From positions 38,933 through 102,932 of the forward strand of contig JBAZJM010000001.1 of assembly GCA_041651315.1 (NCBI GenBank): a stretch of DNA of 64,000 nucleotides, given 5' to 3'. The notes under the pieces were generated by a model. It had not been told where the DNA came from. It ran no database searches and saw only the letters and a list, made by a program, of their open reading frames with translations. The translations under genes were made by a program, and so were the position numbers. The DNA is from CAITYL01 sp041651315. GTDB lineage: Bacteria; Verrucomicrobiota; Lentisphaeria; Oligosphaerales; CAITYL01. Below, piece after piece: positions 16,856 to 25,267 of the stretch (position 1 is the first letter of the stretch; each line of letters opens with the position of its first letter).

Positions 16856-16957
16856 ATGACGTGGCGTGGACGTTCTAGGAGGGAGGTTCACGAACTCTCG
16901 TGGGAAGAGTTGGCTAAATATGCGAGGGATATATATGGGAAATGCTACTATTCATAG
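16856..16957 (+). CDS. Possible small basic ORF, 33 aa
   Basis: The ATG at 16856 opens a frame with a protein-like composition (ELSWEELAKYARDIYGK) that ends one base before the ATG at 16959. It could be a mini-gene coupled to the next gene, or the two could be one gene joined by a frameshift. Confidence 0.35.
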   Translation: MTWRGRSRREVHELSWEELAKYARDIYGKCYYS

Positions 16958-16958
16958 A

Positions 16959-17222
16959 ATGCGTACTTTATCGGAGCGTGTATCGATTGCTGCTTGTTCT
17001 CGTATACTCGGACAAGTTGCAGAACCAGATAAACTGGTTCAATTGTGTTACAACTTCATCATCGATCCGAGTAAAGATAACGCTCATTCCATTTTAGAAG
17101 AAATAGGTAATGATACTTGGTTACTTACGTATCTTGAGCCTCCCTTCGAAAGGTGGTCGGGTATTCATTTCGCTGATACTATCCCAATGAGTTCTGGGGA
17201 AAGACCTTCTAGGTTAGAATAG
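16959..17222 (+). CDS. Hypothetical protein, 87 aa
   Basis: No family recognised. The frame is open upstream to 16866, but the upstream residues look like an out-of-frame shadow of the small ORF at 16856, so the ATG at 16959, one base after that ORF's stop, is preferred. ATGs at 16920 and 16935 are alternatives. Helical, with two Cys and an acidic C-terminal half. Confidence 0.4.
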   Translation: MRTLSERVSIAACSRILGQVAEPDKLVQLCYNFIIDPSKDNAHSILEEIGNDTWLLTYLEPPFERWSGIHFADTIPMSSGERPSRLE

Positions 17223-17230
17223 GGGATAGT

Positions 17231-17821
17231 ATGAGCGGGGAAATACCAAAGGTTGCATGTTTTACAGGACTGACTAACATCGTTCAAATTGGTGATATTT
17301 CAGTTCATATTCAGACTGAATATCTAAAAGAAAAAATGTTATTGATCACTGTCATTAATCGAAGTGGTCGATGCATTAATCGAACTGAGAGAAACTGCGC
17401 AGAGCATGTAGATAAACCAGATTTTTACGTTAAACTCGCCAAAGTTGCTCAGGCTCAACAGCATCTTGTTATGCGACGAGTGAACGAAATTTGGGCTGAT
17501 TATTTGAAAAAACAATCGATTAGTCCACCCCCATCTTCATCAGACGTAACTGCTAAAAGAGTTACTTACCTGTTGGATCTGGGACTTAGGGTTTACGATA
17601 TTCCGAATCATGATGAATCAGTATCATCAGAATCAGCAAGAAATTTAGCTCGAACGATTTGGCTTGAAGCATTAGAATTGGATCCAGAAAATCGTTTGGT
17701 AAATGCTTGCCTCAGTGATTTGGATGATGGTATTCAGATGGTTCAAAAGATCCGTCGATCAAATCGAATTCGACAAGCCGTGAGAGGCAATGAATTTCAA
17801 TGTAAAACAAAGAATGCCTAG
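17231..17821 (+). CDS. Hypothetical protein, 196 aa
   Basis: The N-terminal 70 residues look beta-rich. The C-terminal half is helical, with ARNLARTIWLEALELDPENR reminiscent of one tetratricopeptide-type helix pair, and ends strongly basic. No family call is safe. The stop overlaps the start region of the next gene. Confidence 0.5.
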   Translation: MSGEIPKVACFTGLTNIVQIGDISVHIQTEYLKEKMLLITVINRSGRCINRTERNCAEHVDKPDFYVKLAKVAQAQQHLVMRRVNEIWADYLKKQSISPPPSSSDVTAKRVTYLLDLGLRVYDIPNHDESVSSESARNLARTIWLEALELDPENRLVNACLSDLDDGIQMVQKIRRSNRIRQAVRGNEFQCKTKNA

Positions 17822-18068
17822 TTTAGACGAAGTCTTTATAATTGATGGAATCACTAGACGTCAAATTATTGAAGATATAAGCGATCTTCTCGGAACGGAA
17901 ATTAACCTAAATGATCCGTCAATAACTCGAGAGATGTGTGTCGAACTCGCTAATGAACTCGGCTGTACTGACGAATCTCAAAGAGAAGAGAAATATAAGA
18001 TCCTTTTAGGTCGTATCGCTAATGAATCTGGTGTACATTTAGAAGCCATGAGCCTTAAAGAAAAATGA
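17814..18068 (+). CDS. Hypothetical protein, 84 aa
   Basis: The ATG at 17814 overlaps the previous stop; an ATG at 17790 in the same frame is an alternative. Small, acidic, helical protein (ISDLLGTEINLNDP, CVELANELGC). ATGA overlap with the membrane protein gene that follows, so the three genes are likely co-translated. Confidence 0.5.
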   Translation: MPSLDEVFIIDGITRRQIIEDISDLLGTEINLNDPSITREMCVELANELGCTDESQREEKYKILLGRIANESGVHLEAMSLKEK

Positions 18069-18388
18069 TTTGGCGAGATTCGATAATATATTTCTTCTGG
18101 CGAATTATCGGATTACTATTATTGATGATGTCGATATATGTTTGGAGTAAAATTGGATTTTATAACTATATGATTGTTTCATTTATAGTTTTGAGTGTAT
18201 TCGGCTACCTTTATAATTTTAGGTGGGAACCACCATTTCCGATGGATAAATCTGAAAAAGAAGACTCCAATAAACTTGTTTATTCAGCCATATTCTGGCC
18301 AGCAGCTATTGCTTATTTTCCAGCTATCTTTATACGGAAAGAAAGAGAACGAAAAGAACGAATGATTCGTGAAATCATTGAATCATGA
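18065..18388 (+). CDS. Small membrane protein, 107 aa
   Basis: Two adjacent hydrophobic segments (about 8-28 and 34-52) and a third weaker one (about 74-92), then a highly charged RKERERKERMIREIIES tail. Inner membrane protein of unknown role. Its 3' end overlaps the convergent gene by 6 bp. Confidence 0.5.
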   Translation: MIWRDSIIYFFWRIIGLLLLMMSIYVWSKIGFYNYMIVSFIVLSVFGYLYNFRWEPPFPMDKSEKEDSNKLVYSAIFWPAAIAYFPAIFIRKERERKERMIREIIES

Positions 18389-18574
18389 TTTACGGATTCT
18401 CTGACGTCTTCTTTCAACGCGTCTAACTCTGTCAGCCACCCATAAAATTAGTGTGAGAATGTCACCGGATTTCTCACGACTTCTGTCGTAAGCTTTTCCG
18501 CATCTTTCACACATACTAATACTTGTAGTATTGATTTTTCGTCTGCAAATAATGCACTTAAACCATTCAGCCAT
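18383..18574 (-). CDS. Zinc-ribbon protein, 63 aa
   Basis: CIIC and CERCG pairs separated by about 15 residues form a zinc ribbon, followed by a basic amphipathic tail (RVRRVERRRQRIRKS) suited to nucleic-acid binding. The ATG at 18574 overlaps the stop of the gene upstream on this strand; the frame continues to 18631 but that extension lies inside the upstream gene. Confidence 0.5.
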   Translation of the reverse strand: MAEWFKCIICRRKINTTSISMCERCGKAYDRSREKSGDILTLILWVADRVRRVERRRQRIRKS

Positions 18575-18773
18575 GTTGATCACAATGACGTAGCGGTATG
18601 ATGCCGTGGTATATTGAAAGTTGATCTTCAAAATACTCTCTTAGCCATCTATCCCCATGTTCATCAATGATTTTGATGAAAAAATCTTTTATTTCCTCAG
18701 ATCGAGCAGCATATTGAATGAGTGCTTCTTCGTGAGAAATAAGTTGATGAGATGCAGGAGTATAATCACTCAC
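18567..18773 (-). CDS. Hypothetical acidic protein, 68 aa
   Basis: No family recognised. Helical, with HEEALIQYAARSEEIKDFF and a short C-terminal HCDQHG. Overlaps both neighbours by a few bases in an operon running right to left (19583 to 18383). Confidence 0.5.
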   Translation of the reverse strand: MSDYTPASHQLISHEEALIQYAARSEEIKDFFIKIIDEHGDRWLREYFEDQLSIYHGIIPLRHCDQHG

Positions 18774-19221
18774 AGAAGTTCCATTCTATCTTGGGATGAT
18801 GTTCCGGATTTCCACTTATCATTTCGAAACAGTGGGATCTTACCGGTTCTTTACTGATACTCTTTACCGGCGTATTAAAGATAGCACAACCATTGAATGC
18901 CATCTCTCGGGGAAGTCTGACTTCAATTCGTACGCAAGCATCCCATTGAAGTTTAGCCGGAATTCTTTCCGTTAACTCAACTCCATTACAGGTTAAGGCA
19001 AAGAAAAAGTTTTCTTTACGACCTGTTCTCAATCTCGGGATTGGAGTTGAAGTGATTTTTACTGAGAATTTTCTGGCAAGCGTCTCTGGCGTGGTGAGGA
19101 TCTCTTCGTCGGTTTCTTCGTCTGACGCTTCTTCGATTTCTTCGGAGGGAGACCCGTCTTTTGATTGTTCGAGCGACGTTTCACTGAAGTCTTCGGCGAT
19201 GGGCTGACTTTCGTTAAACAT
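18766..19221 (-). CDS. Acidic N-terminus plus beta-rich domain, 151 aa
   Basis: The first 50 residues are highly acidic (EEIEEASDEETDEEI); the remainder is a beta-rich domain of unknown family. The first 54 codons overlap the basic tail of the upstream gene in another frame on the same strand. AAAGGAAAG lies upstream of the ATG at 19221, supporting this start. The two products have opposite charge at the overlapped ends and could interact, which is speculation. Confidence 0.5.
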   Translation of the reverse strand: MFNESQPIAEDFSETSLEQSKDGSPSEEIEEASDEETDEEILTTPETLARKFSVKITSTPIPRLRTGRKENFFFALTCNGVELTERIPAKLQWDACVRIEVRLPREMAFNGCAIFNTPVKSISKEPVRSHCFEMISGNPEHHPKIEWNFCE

Positions 19222-19583
19222 TGTTCTTTTCTTTCCTTTAACTTACGCAGAGTGTCACTGAATGAATCGAAAATTCTTGACAATCTAGTGATTTGGCGAT
19301 TAAGGATTTCAATTTCATCCACTCCCGATTCAGGCGGGATGTTGCCATTACTGACAGCTTCCAGTACTTGATCTTCTGCTGATTCAAGTAAAGCGATTCC
19401 TGTTACCCAGTAAGGCTTACAACTGTTTACTGCCCAAGAATGCAGCTTTTCCCATTCATCGTCAGTAGTTCCGTAAACTGAATAACCTTTAAGAAACTTC
19501 GGCGGGTTTTTACCCGTCACAGTTTTCAAAATTTCACGAATCGGATGCTCTGGAGTACTTATATATGAATGAAAGTTTTGCAT
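19059..19583 (-). CDS. Helical protein with strongly basic tail, 174 aa
   Basis: Unknown family. A folded N-terminal part (about 1-110) is followed by a Lys/Arg/Ser-rich tail (KKSKKRQTKKPTKRSS) of about 50 residues that could bind nucleic acid. The tail is encoded by the 163 bp that also encode the acidic N-terminus of the next gene. The start codon lies 1 nt beyond a 10-bp hairpin whose 3' arm carries the ribosome binding site. Confidence 0.5.
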   Translation of the reverse strand: MQNFHSYISTPEHPIREILKTVTGKNPPKFLKGYSVYGTTDDEWEKLHSWAVNSCKPYWVTGIALLESAEDQVLEAVSNGNIPPESGVDEIEILNRQITRLSRIFDSFSDTLRKLKERKEQCLTKVSPSPKTSVKRRSNNQKTGLPPKKSKKRQTKKPTKRSSPRQRRLPENSQ

Positions 19584-19584
19584 T

Positions 19585-19614
19585 ATTTCCTCGATTTACA
19601 CTTGTCGAGGAAAT
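19585..19614 (-). promoter_or_regulatory. SD-sequestering inverted repeat with promoter-like loop
   Basis: ATTTCCTCGA and TCGAGGAAAT form a perfect 10-bp stem with a 10-nt loop. On the transcribed minus strand the right arm holds the GAGGAAAT Shine-Dalgarno of the 19583 gene, and the loop reads CAAGTGTAAA, the recurring promoter-like element. Long upstream RNA would fold and block translation; RNA started inside the loop would not. Confidence 0.5.
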
Positions 19615-19640
19615 ACTTAGTTATATCACAAACTTACAAC

Positions 19641-19835
19641 TCATTTCTTACGTGGATCAGTGAAATCATATCCGAGAACTTCATCACGTAATTCACTCAT
19701 TTCTTCTTCACTCACGATTCGTCTACCGTGACGGTCATACTGCTGATGTTTTAATCGTGGATCAATAGAATGGTGTTGGGGGAGATAACCGCGTTTTTGC
19801 AATTCATCAGCTAACCATTCTAGAAAACGTCGCAT
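19641..19835 (-). CDS. Hypothetical basic protein, 64 aa
   Basis: Starts MRRFLEWLADELQKRGYLP and is rich in His, Arg and Asp. No family recognised. Lies upstream of the 19583 operon on the same strand. Confidence 0.45.
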   Translation of the reverse strand: MRRFLEWLADELQKRGYLPQHHSIDPRLKHQQYDRHGRRIVSEEEMSELRDEVLGYDFTDPRKK

Positions 19836-19901
19836 TCTAGATCATACGATGGAGTGTATCATTTTTAAAGATATTGAGTGTAATCTGTTTGGGAATACGA
19901 T

Positions 19902-20699
19902 ATGACGATGACCAAAATCGAATGGGATGAAGCTACAACTAGCAAAGTGATTGAAGAGATCGCTTTATACTCTGTTGAACTCGTTGAAGATCCAACTCTC
20001 CCTGAGCATGGGGCTGCTTATCTCAATAAAGCTACTGCGACTTGCAGAAATTATTCGAATAGGGTTCTCTATTATATCCAGTCGATTAGTTCTACACTTC
20101 GACATCTTAAGATGGAATTGAAACAAGCTGAGATGGATCTTGATCTAAAGATCAACGTAGCACTCAGTGATAACGCCGTTGTTCGTCAACAACCATCAAT
20201 TGATGATCGAAAAGCTTTAGCTAACTCAATTCATAAAGATGAAAATCAGATTATAGCAGATCTCAGGATCCGAATTCTTGATCTCGAAGAAACCGGAAAA
20301 ATTCTTCGAATGAGATACAATGATCTTCAACGAACAATGACTGATGTTAAACTCCAACGACAAATCGTGAAAGACGATCACGAGGGTTGGATGACTGGTG
20401 GCGGTGGATATACTACGCCTCAAACCAATAAAGATAAGACTGTGCCAGGTGGAATGAAGCCACCGGTTAAGCCCAAGCTTGATCCAACAGATTTACTTGA
20501 TCCGGCTAAGAGACCAGCAGATCTTCCAGAACCCGTGGATGCAGTTCATGCTTCCCAGATCGCAGCTTTCTTTGATGCTGAATCTGAATCTGTTGTTAAG
20601 CAGGGATCGGAGCCAGAAAAATCAATTCCTTCCGAGCCAGAGACTCCTGCAGCGACAGCTAAAACAGTATCCTATGAAGATCTTCTTTCAGATGATTAG
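19902..20699 (+). CDS. Coiled-coil recombination-associated protein, 265 aa
   Basis: Helical coiled coil over about 55-155, then a Gly/Pro-rich disordered linker and an acidic end, SYEDLLSDD. That C-terminal tip is shared with the probable ssDNA-binding protein (SSLLD) and RecA (NSLLDD) encoded just downstream, so the protein may be a recombination mediator or replisome adaptor. Two AGTGTA elements lie in the 66 bp upstream. No named family recognised. Confidence 0.5.
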   Translation: MTMTKIEWDEATTSKVIEEIALYSVELVEDPTLPEHGAAYLNKATATCRNYSNRVLYYIQSISSTLRHLKMELKQAEMDLDLKINVALSDNAVVRQQPSIDDRKALANSIHKDENQIIADLRIRILDLEETGKILRMRYNDLQRTMTDVKLQRQIVKDDHEGWMTGGGGYTTPQTNKDKTVPGGMKPPVKPKLDPTDLLDPAKRPADLPEPVDAVHASQIAAFFDAESESVVKQGSEPEKSIPSEPETPAATAKTVSYEDLLSDD

Positions 20700-20781
20700 T
20701 TCGATTGTATTTTAAAGAAATGCGGCGGTAACGTCGCGCTTTAAGCAAGTTCAAGGTCAAGGTAAAGGTAAAGGTAAGTTT
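20700..20781 (+). promoter_or_regulatory. Leader with imperfect hairpin and repeated SD motif
   Basis: The spacer holds GTATTTTAAAG, then a GC-rich imperfect hairpin around GCGGCG-GTAAC-GTCGCGC flanked by AAA/TTT (a possible terminator of the upstream gene), then four tandem AAGGTA/AAGGTC units just before the ATG at 20782. The repeated AAGGT units could give several Shine-Dalgarno options for strong translation. Confidence 0.4.
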
Positions 20782-21654
20782 ATGAGTGATATTACTGAAT
20801 TTGGATTTGAGGATAGCAAGCTAATCAAGTCGCAGGGTATCGAGCAATTCAAGATGAATCGCCCTGGAGAGATTGCTCGAGTCTCTCTTGTCGCCTTCAA
20901 GAAGTTTACGGACGTCATTTGTGCGACTAAGGCCCGTGAAAAGGGCAGTCCTCTCACGGATGAGGAGAAAGCCGCAATCATCACGAAGGTTGACTCGAAA
21001 CTCGCTGAGAAAGCTGGACGAGAGATCACTGAGATTGATCGTCTAGACATCACGAGTGCAAGACTTGCCTTTGCGTTCACCCACTTCGATCAACGTGTTG
21101 GGACAGTTCGCTGCCTCAGCAAGTACGAAGGTCCGAACGTAATCAAGCCTGAAGTTTGTTGCCATGAGTTTGGCGATGCCGACCAAACCATCGCAACTAT
21201 CGTTATGGTCTATCCGACTATGAAGGATGGAACCATTGACATGGAAGACTTTGCTCGTCGTAAGCGAATCGATTTTCAGCTTCTGCGAATGTCGCAGAAG
21301 AAGTTCACTCGAATCCTTTCGGTTTACAACGATGCTCGTGCGGCTAAGATGCCGGTTATCGATTTGAAGTTGACTCTGGATGATGGCGACATCAAATTCC
21401 AGAAATACATCATTGAGAACGGTTTGACTGCCGTGTGGGCTAGAGAAGAGACCGATCCCGAACTTCGGAACTGGGTTCTCGAGCAGGGTATGAAGAACTT
21501 CAAGTATGTTGAGACATCACTTGGTTTCAAGATGACCAAGGATAAGATGATGGAGAAACTTCGTGGTGGAGCTGGTGGTTCAAGTGAACTGTCAGGTGAA
21601 GCTTCGGCAGAAAAGCCGCAACTTGCTACGAATTATAGTTCTCTTCTCGACTAA
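20782..21654 (+). CDS. Probable single-stranded DNA-binding protein
   Basis: 290 residues. Position (directly before ruvC and recA), GC-rich codon bias, a disordered Gly/Ser-rich linker and an acidic-hydrophobic C-terminal tip (NYSSLLD) all fit a gp32-like SSB, whose C-terminal tip recruits partner enzymes. The core (FKMNRPGEIARVSLV, CCHEFGD, VMVYPT) is not an obvious standard OB-fold, so the call rests mostly on context. ATG preceded by four AAGGT-type motifs. Confidence 0.5.
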   Translation: MSDITEFGFEDSKLIKSQGIEQFKMNRPGEIARVSLVAFKKFTDVICATKAREKGSPLTDEEKAAIITKVDSKLAEKAGREITEIDRLDITSARLAFAFTHFDQRVGTVRCLSKYEGPNVIKPEVCCHEFGDADQTIATIVMVYPTMKDGTIDMEDFARRKRIDFQLLRMSQKKFTRILSVYNDARAAKMPVIDLKLTLDDGDIKFQKYIIENGLTAVWAREETDPELRNWVLEQGMKNFKYVETSLGFKMTKDKMMEKLRGGAGGSSELSGEASAEKPQLATNYSSLLD

Positions 21655-21660
21655 GGCAAT

Positions 21661-22356
21661 TTGCGAGCCCTAGGACTTGATCCGTCACTGACTGGCTATG
21701 GTTGGTGCATTTACGATTCAGAAGCCCCAACTAAGACGGAGAAGCTGGTAATATCGGGCCACGAAGGCACTCTAAGCAGTGTTGTCTCCGTGGCCCGGTT
21801 TATTAATTTCCGTTCTTTAGTTGAAGATCTTCTTGGTCGATTTAGAATTGATGTTGTTGGAATAGAGAGTCCTGCGTTTGGGGGCGGGCCATTCTTAACA
21901 ACTCATTTTAGCCTCATGATGTTTTCACTCGAGGCTATATTCAATGCAAGAAAAAACTGTGTTCTTTTCGATCCAACTACTCTAAAACTTCTCGCTACAG
22001 GGAAGAGTGATGCATCGAAACAGGACATGCAAAAGGCAGTTCAACTCGATCGGATGACAACTGATCTTGTTCAATCAGACGAGTCTGACGCTTATCTAGT
22101 TTCTCGTTTTGCTGCTCGTTTCATGATGCTGAAAAATTGCATCATTTCTCCTGATGAATTGAGTACTAATGAACGACAGATATTTCTTGAGCGCTCGAAA
22201 AAGCGAAAAGGGATAGTCAGAAGAACTGCTCAGATTTTTAGGGAGAATAGCCGATTTTTTGAATTCAGTCGTATTCCAGAAGGAAATATCAACCTACCAA
22301 AGAAATCTGAAATACGCCCAGAATTACTTGAATGGCTAGACACGCACGAAATGTAA
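21661..22356 (+). CDS. ruvC: RuvC-like Holliday junction resolvase
   Basis: 231 residues. RuvC-type RNase H fold residues are visible: GLDPSLTGYGW (first Asp), VGIESPAFG (Glu), a GKSDASKQDMQKAV substrate-binding stretch, and DESDAYLVSRF (last Asp pair). The C-terminal 50 residues extend beyond bacterial RuvC. A TTG start is used, 6 nt after the previous stop, with AAGG just upstream. Works with the phage RuvB and RecA in resolving replication and recombination intermediates. Confidence 0.85.
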   Translation: MRALGLDPSLTGYGWCIYDSEAPTKTEKLVISGHEGTLSSVVSVARFINFRSLVEDLLGRFRIDVVGIESPAFGGGPFLTTHFSLMMFSLEAIFNARKNCVLFDPTTLKLLATGKSDASKQDMQKAVQLDRMTTDLVQSDESDAYLVSRFAARFMMLKNCIISPDELSTNERQIFLERSKKRKGIVRRTAQIFRENSRFFEFSRIPEGNINLPKKSEIRPELLEWLDTHEM

Positions 22357-22377
22357 TTTGGTTTTCAAAGGCATATT

Positions 22378-23769
22378 ATGGCAAAAGAAGTCGTTAAGGC
22401 CGCTAAACTTCATCCGAAACTTGCAAAATTTAAGGCATCCGTTGAAAAGCGGACAAATATCAGGGATGTGTTTGTCGAGCCAAATCTTCGGCTTAATTAT
22501 ATCAATACCGGTAGCACAGTATTGAATATGTTGGTTGGTGGTTCTCGACTAAACGATGGTTCTTTTGTTTGTCCTGGATGGCCGAGGGGAAGAATCGTTG
22601 AGATTTATGGCCGTGAAAGTTCCGGTAAGTCAACGATTGCTATGTCTGCGATGGCGCAGGCGTTATTTAATGGCGGGAAACAGGATGGGTGCGGTCTTTA
22701 CGTCGATCTCGAGTGTGCCGTTGTTGACAAATATGCTCAAAGAATCGGTGTCGATTTCCGTTCTGTAGAACAAGGCGGATCTGGACAAGCAATACGAGCT
22801 CAACCTCACACATTCGAGGAAACTGAAGCTCTCGTCATGAATGCAGCTTTGAACGGAGTTGATATTGTTGTTGTGGACTCCGTTGCCGGTCTCGTGTCAG
22901 AACGTGAGATTAAGCGAAATGTTTCGGATGACAAGCAAAAGCAGACGTTAGCTGAAATTCCGAGATTGATGTCGAACTGGATGCCAAAACTCCAGAGCGT
23001 TATTTCGAGAACCGGGACTCTTGTCATTTTCTTGAATCAGACAAGAGATAAGATTGGTGCCATGGGCTACACCGAGGAAGCTTTAAAGAGCACGACCGGT
23101 GGTAATGCTTTGAAATTCTGGGCGAGCATCAGAATTTTGCTGAAGCCGAAGCAATCAACAAAGGCGAAACGATTCGATCCAGTTACGAAAGAAATGGTCG
23201 AATTGCAGATTGCGACCGATATCGAAGCGAAGATGATTAAAAATAAGGTCGATGCCAAGCAAGGGCATTCAGGCCTTCTTACGATTCGCTATGGTATCGG
23301 TGTTGACGAGCTTCGAACGATGTTGAATGTTGCCGAAGCTTACAAGATCGTCAAGGTGGAAAAGCCGAAGAAAAAGGAAGATGACGACGACTATTCTTCT
23401 TCCAGCAAGAAGAAAAAGAAGCCTGAGCCTTCTGGGAAGGGTATCTACGTTTTTACGGGTTCAAGTGGCGAGAGAGTTGAAGGAAACGGAATAGAAAGAT
23501 TCCGTCTCGCTATCGGGCAAAATCCGGAACTTCTATCAGAAATGCTAGAACAGTGCAAAACGAAACTTGTCGAAGGGTACGACATGGTTTCAGATGAGGA
23601 GCTTGCAGCACTTGCTGAGGGAGCTGTTTCGAAGAGACACGATGATGATGAAGATTATGTAGCAACCGATGCTCCGGAAGAAGTGTTTGACGAACAGGAA
23701 GAGCCAGATGATCCGAATGCACCGGATCCGGTCGAATGCGTTGACGCAAATAGTTTACTCGACGATTAA
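22378..23769 (+). CDS. recA: RecA recombinase
   Basis: 463 residues, longer than bacterial RecA by about 110. Walker A GRESSGKST, Walker B VVVDSVAGL, the L1/L2-region pattern NQTRDKIGAMG and STTGGNALKFW, and KNKVDAKQGHSG identify RecA rather than UvsX. The extra length is a Lys/Asp/Ser-rich insert near 335-355 and an acidic C-terminal tail ending ANSLLDD, a tip shared with two neighbouring proteins. Promotes strand exchange on ssDNA in phage recombination-dependent replication. Confidence 0.92.
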   Translation: MAKEVVKAAKLHPKLAKFKASVEKRTNIRDVFVEPNLRLNYINTGSTVLNMLVGGSRLNDGSFVCPGWPRGRIVEIYGRESSGKSTIAMSAMAQALFNGGKQDGCGLYVDLECAVVDKYAQRIGVDFRSVEQGGSGQAIRAQPHTFEETEALVMNAALNGVDIVVVDSVAGLVSEREIKRNVSDDKQKQTLAEIPRLMSNWMPKLQSVISRTGTLVIFLNQTRDKIGAMGYTEEALKSTTGGNALKFWASIRILLKPKQSTKAKRFDPVTKEMVELQIATDIEAKMIKNKVDAKQGHSGLLTIRYGIGVDELRTMLNVAEAYKIVKVEKPKKKEDDDDYSSSSKKKKKPEPSGKGIYVFTGSSGERVEGNGIERFRLAIGQNPELLSEMLEQCKTKLVEGYDMVSDEELAALAEGAVSKRHDDDEDYVATDAPEEVFDEQEEPDDPNAPDPVECVDANSLLDD

Positions 23770-23787
23770 CCTGCTCGAGGACTAGCT

Positions 23788-25092
23788 ATGACGACCGACA
23801 AAATCAAACCTGTTAAAGTCTCCATCAAGAACTTTCAAAGTGTTTCTGATATAGAATTTGAAATTCATGGCTTTACTTGCATAACTGGACCTACAAACAT
23901 AGGTAAGTCTGCAATAATTCGTGCAATTTCAAGTGCTATCCTGAATAAATCAACGATCGGGATAGTCAGAAAAGGAAAGAAATACTGCACTGTCGAGCTT
24001 GCCGGCGACGGATGGGGCATGAAATGGGAAAAGGGTGATGGCGTCGGTCGTTATTGGGTTCCTGGTGAAGAAAAAGCTCGAACGGGTATTGGTCAGGGTC
24101 AAACGGAATTAACTGAGAAGCTCGGATTTAAGTCAATCAAGGTTGGCGATGATGTTTTAAGTCCGTGGCTTGCTACTCAATTTGATCCTATTTTCCTATT
24201 GAATAAATCCGGTCCTGCAGTAACTAATTTCATATCCGATATTTCTCGTCTAAAAGTCCTTCAGGATGCTATTGTCATAAATGCGAGGACTAAACAACGG
24301 TCTTTAGCTGAAGCGAATTCTCATGATGAAGAATTAGCCTCAATTACTGCCAGAGAGTCAAAACTAGACGGTCTTGATAGTCTTTTAGCAGTTGAACAAG
24401 ATCTAGTAGCTGAACTTGAATCATTGAAAGCATGTAGTGATAGGATATCAAAGGTTACAGTTTTATCAGATAGAATGGATTCTGAGTCTGAAGTTTTGAA
24501 AGTTATTGTTGGAGTAAAAGATGTGAGGGTTCCTGCTCCATCATCAGGAAATGTGTCAGTTTTATCGGAAGCAAATAAAAAGAATCAGGAGCTTGAAAGA
24601 ACAGCTTTATCTATTGCTTCTCTTCGAACAATATCCTCTGTTGTTATTCCTGATGCTTCAGATGAAGCTGCATTGAATAAAATAAAAGATGGTAGAAGAA
24701 TGTTGGAAATTGAACCACTGTCGAATTCTGTAAAAATTCTTCAGTCAAGTTCTTCTGTTAAAATTCCAGCAAGTTCTGAGTTAGACGTCTCTCGCCTTCA
24801 GACGGGAGCTAGGATGGTATCGGAAATCGCTTCACTCCAGGAGTCAATAAGTCTCATGGAAACTGAAGTTGAAATCCCTACCTCCGTAGATAAAGAAAGC
24901 TTGCAGAAATTTTTAAGAGCGAAACAGCTACTATCCGAAATTGCTGCAGCAGAAAAGGACATCAAAAAAGGGGAGGATAGTTTGAAACAATATGATGATG
25001 AACTTCAAACTGTTCTTGATGAATTAAGCAAAATTCCGACTTGTCCAACTTGCCAACAAGTGTGCGCTGATATACACTCCCATAATGTCTAG
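23788..25092 (+). CDS. N-terminal half of a Rad50/SbcC-type ATPase
   Basis: 434 residues. The N-terminus is an SMC/Rad50 P-loop domain (KNFQSVSDIEFE then GPTNIGKSAIIRAI). A long, Ser-rich coiled-coil-like region follows, and the protein stops immediately after CPTCQQVC, which looks like the zinc hook at the tip of the coiled coil. The returning coiled coil and the Walker B/signature half are absent, and the genes downstream do not supply them. It may work by pairing with another protein or be a specialised half-molecule. Co-directional with recA. Confidence 0.65.
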   Translation: MTTDKIKPVKVSIKNFQSVSDIEFEIHGFTCITGPTNIGKSAIIRAISSAILNKSTIGIVRKGKKYCTVELAGDGWGMKWEKGDGVGRYWVPGEEKARTGIGQGQTELTEKLGFKSIKVGDDVLSPWLATQFDPIFLLNKSGPAVTNFISDISRLKVLQDAIVINARTKQRSLAEANSHDEELASITARESKLDGLDSLLAVEQDLVAELESLKACSDRISKVTVLSDRMDSESEVLKVIVGVKDVRVPAPSSGNVSVLSEANKKNQELERTALSIASLRTISSVVIPDASDEAALNKIKDGRRMLEIEPLSNSVKILQSSSSVKIPASSELDVSRLQTGARMVSEIASLQESISLMETEVEIPTSVDKESLQKFLRAKQLLSEIAAAEKDIKKGEDSLKQYDDELQTVLDELSKIPTCPTCQQVCADIHSHNV

Positions 25093-25267
25093 TACATCAG
25101 TTCGACGTAAAAAACCAATAAACCGTTGGGGTTGTAAACCAAACGATGACGTATGTCTAGAACACGACCAACCACTTATATGTAGACATGGTTGTGAAGA
25201 TGTTAAAGAACATCAGTGTAAAGATGCGACTAAAGATAAAGACGATGCAATCGAAAATAACTCATGA
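25085..25267 (+). CDS. Small Cys/His-rich protein, 60 aa
   Basis: Starts inside the end of the half-Rad50 gene. Contains CKPNDDVCLEHD and CRHGCEDVKEHQC, giving about five Cys and three His, probably one or two zinc sites. Function unknown. ATGA overlap with the next gene. Confidence 0.5.
   Translation: MSSTSVRRKKPINRWGCKPNDDVCLEHDQPLICRHGCEDVKEHQCKDATKDKDDAIENNS

Noticed and set aside
18600..18625. GGTATATTG as a copy of the promoter-like element
   Set aside because: It lies inside the coding part of the 18567-18773 gene and points away from any start.
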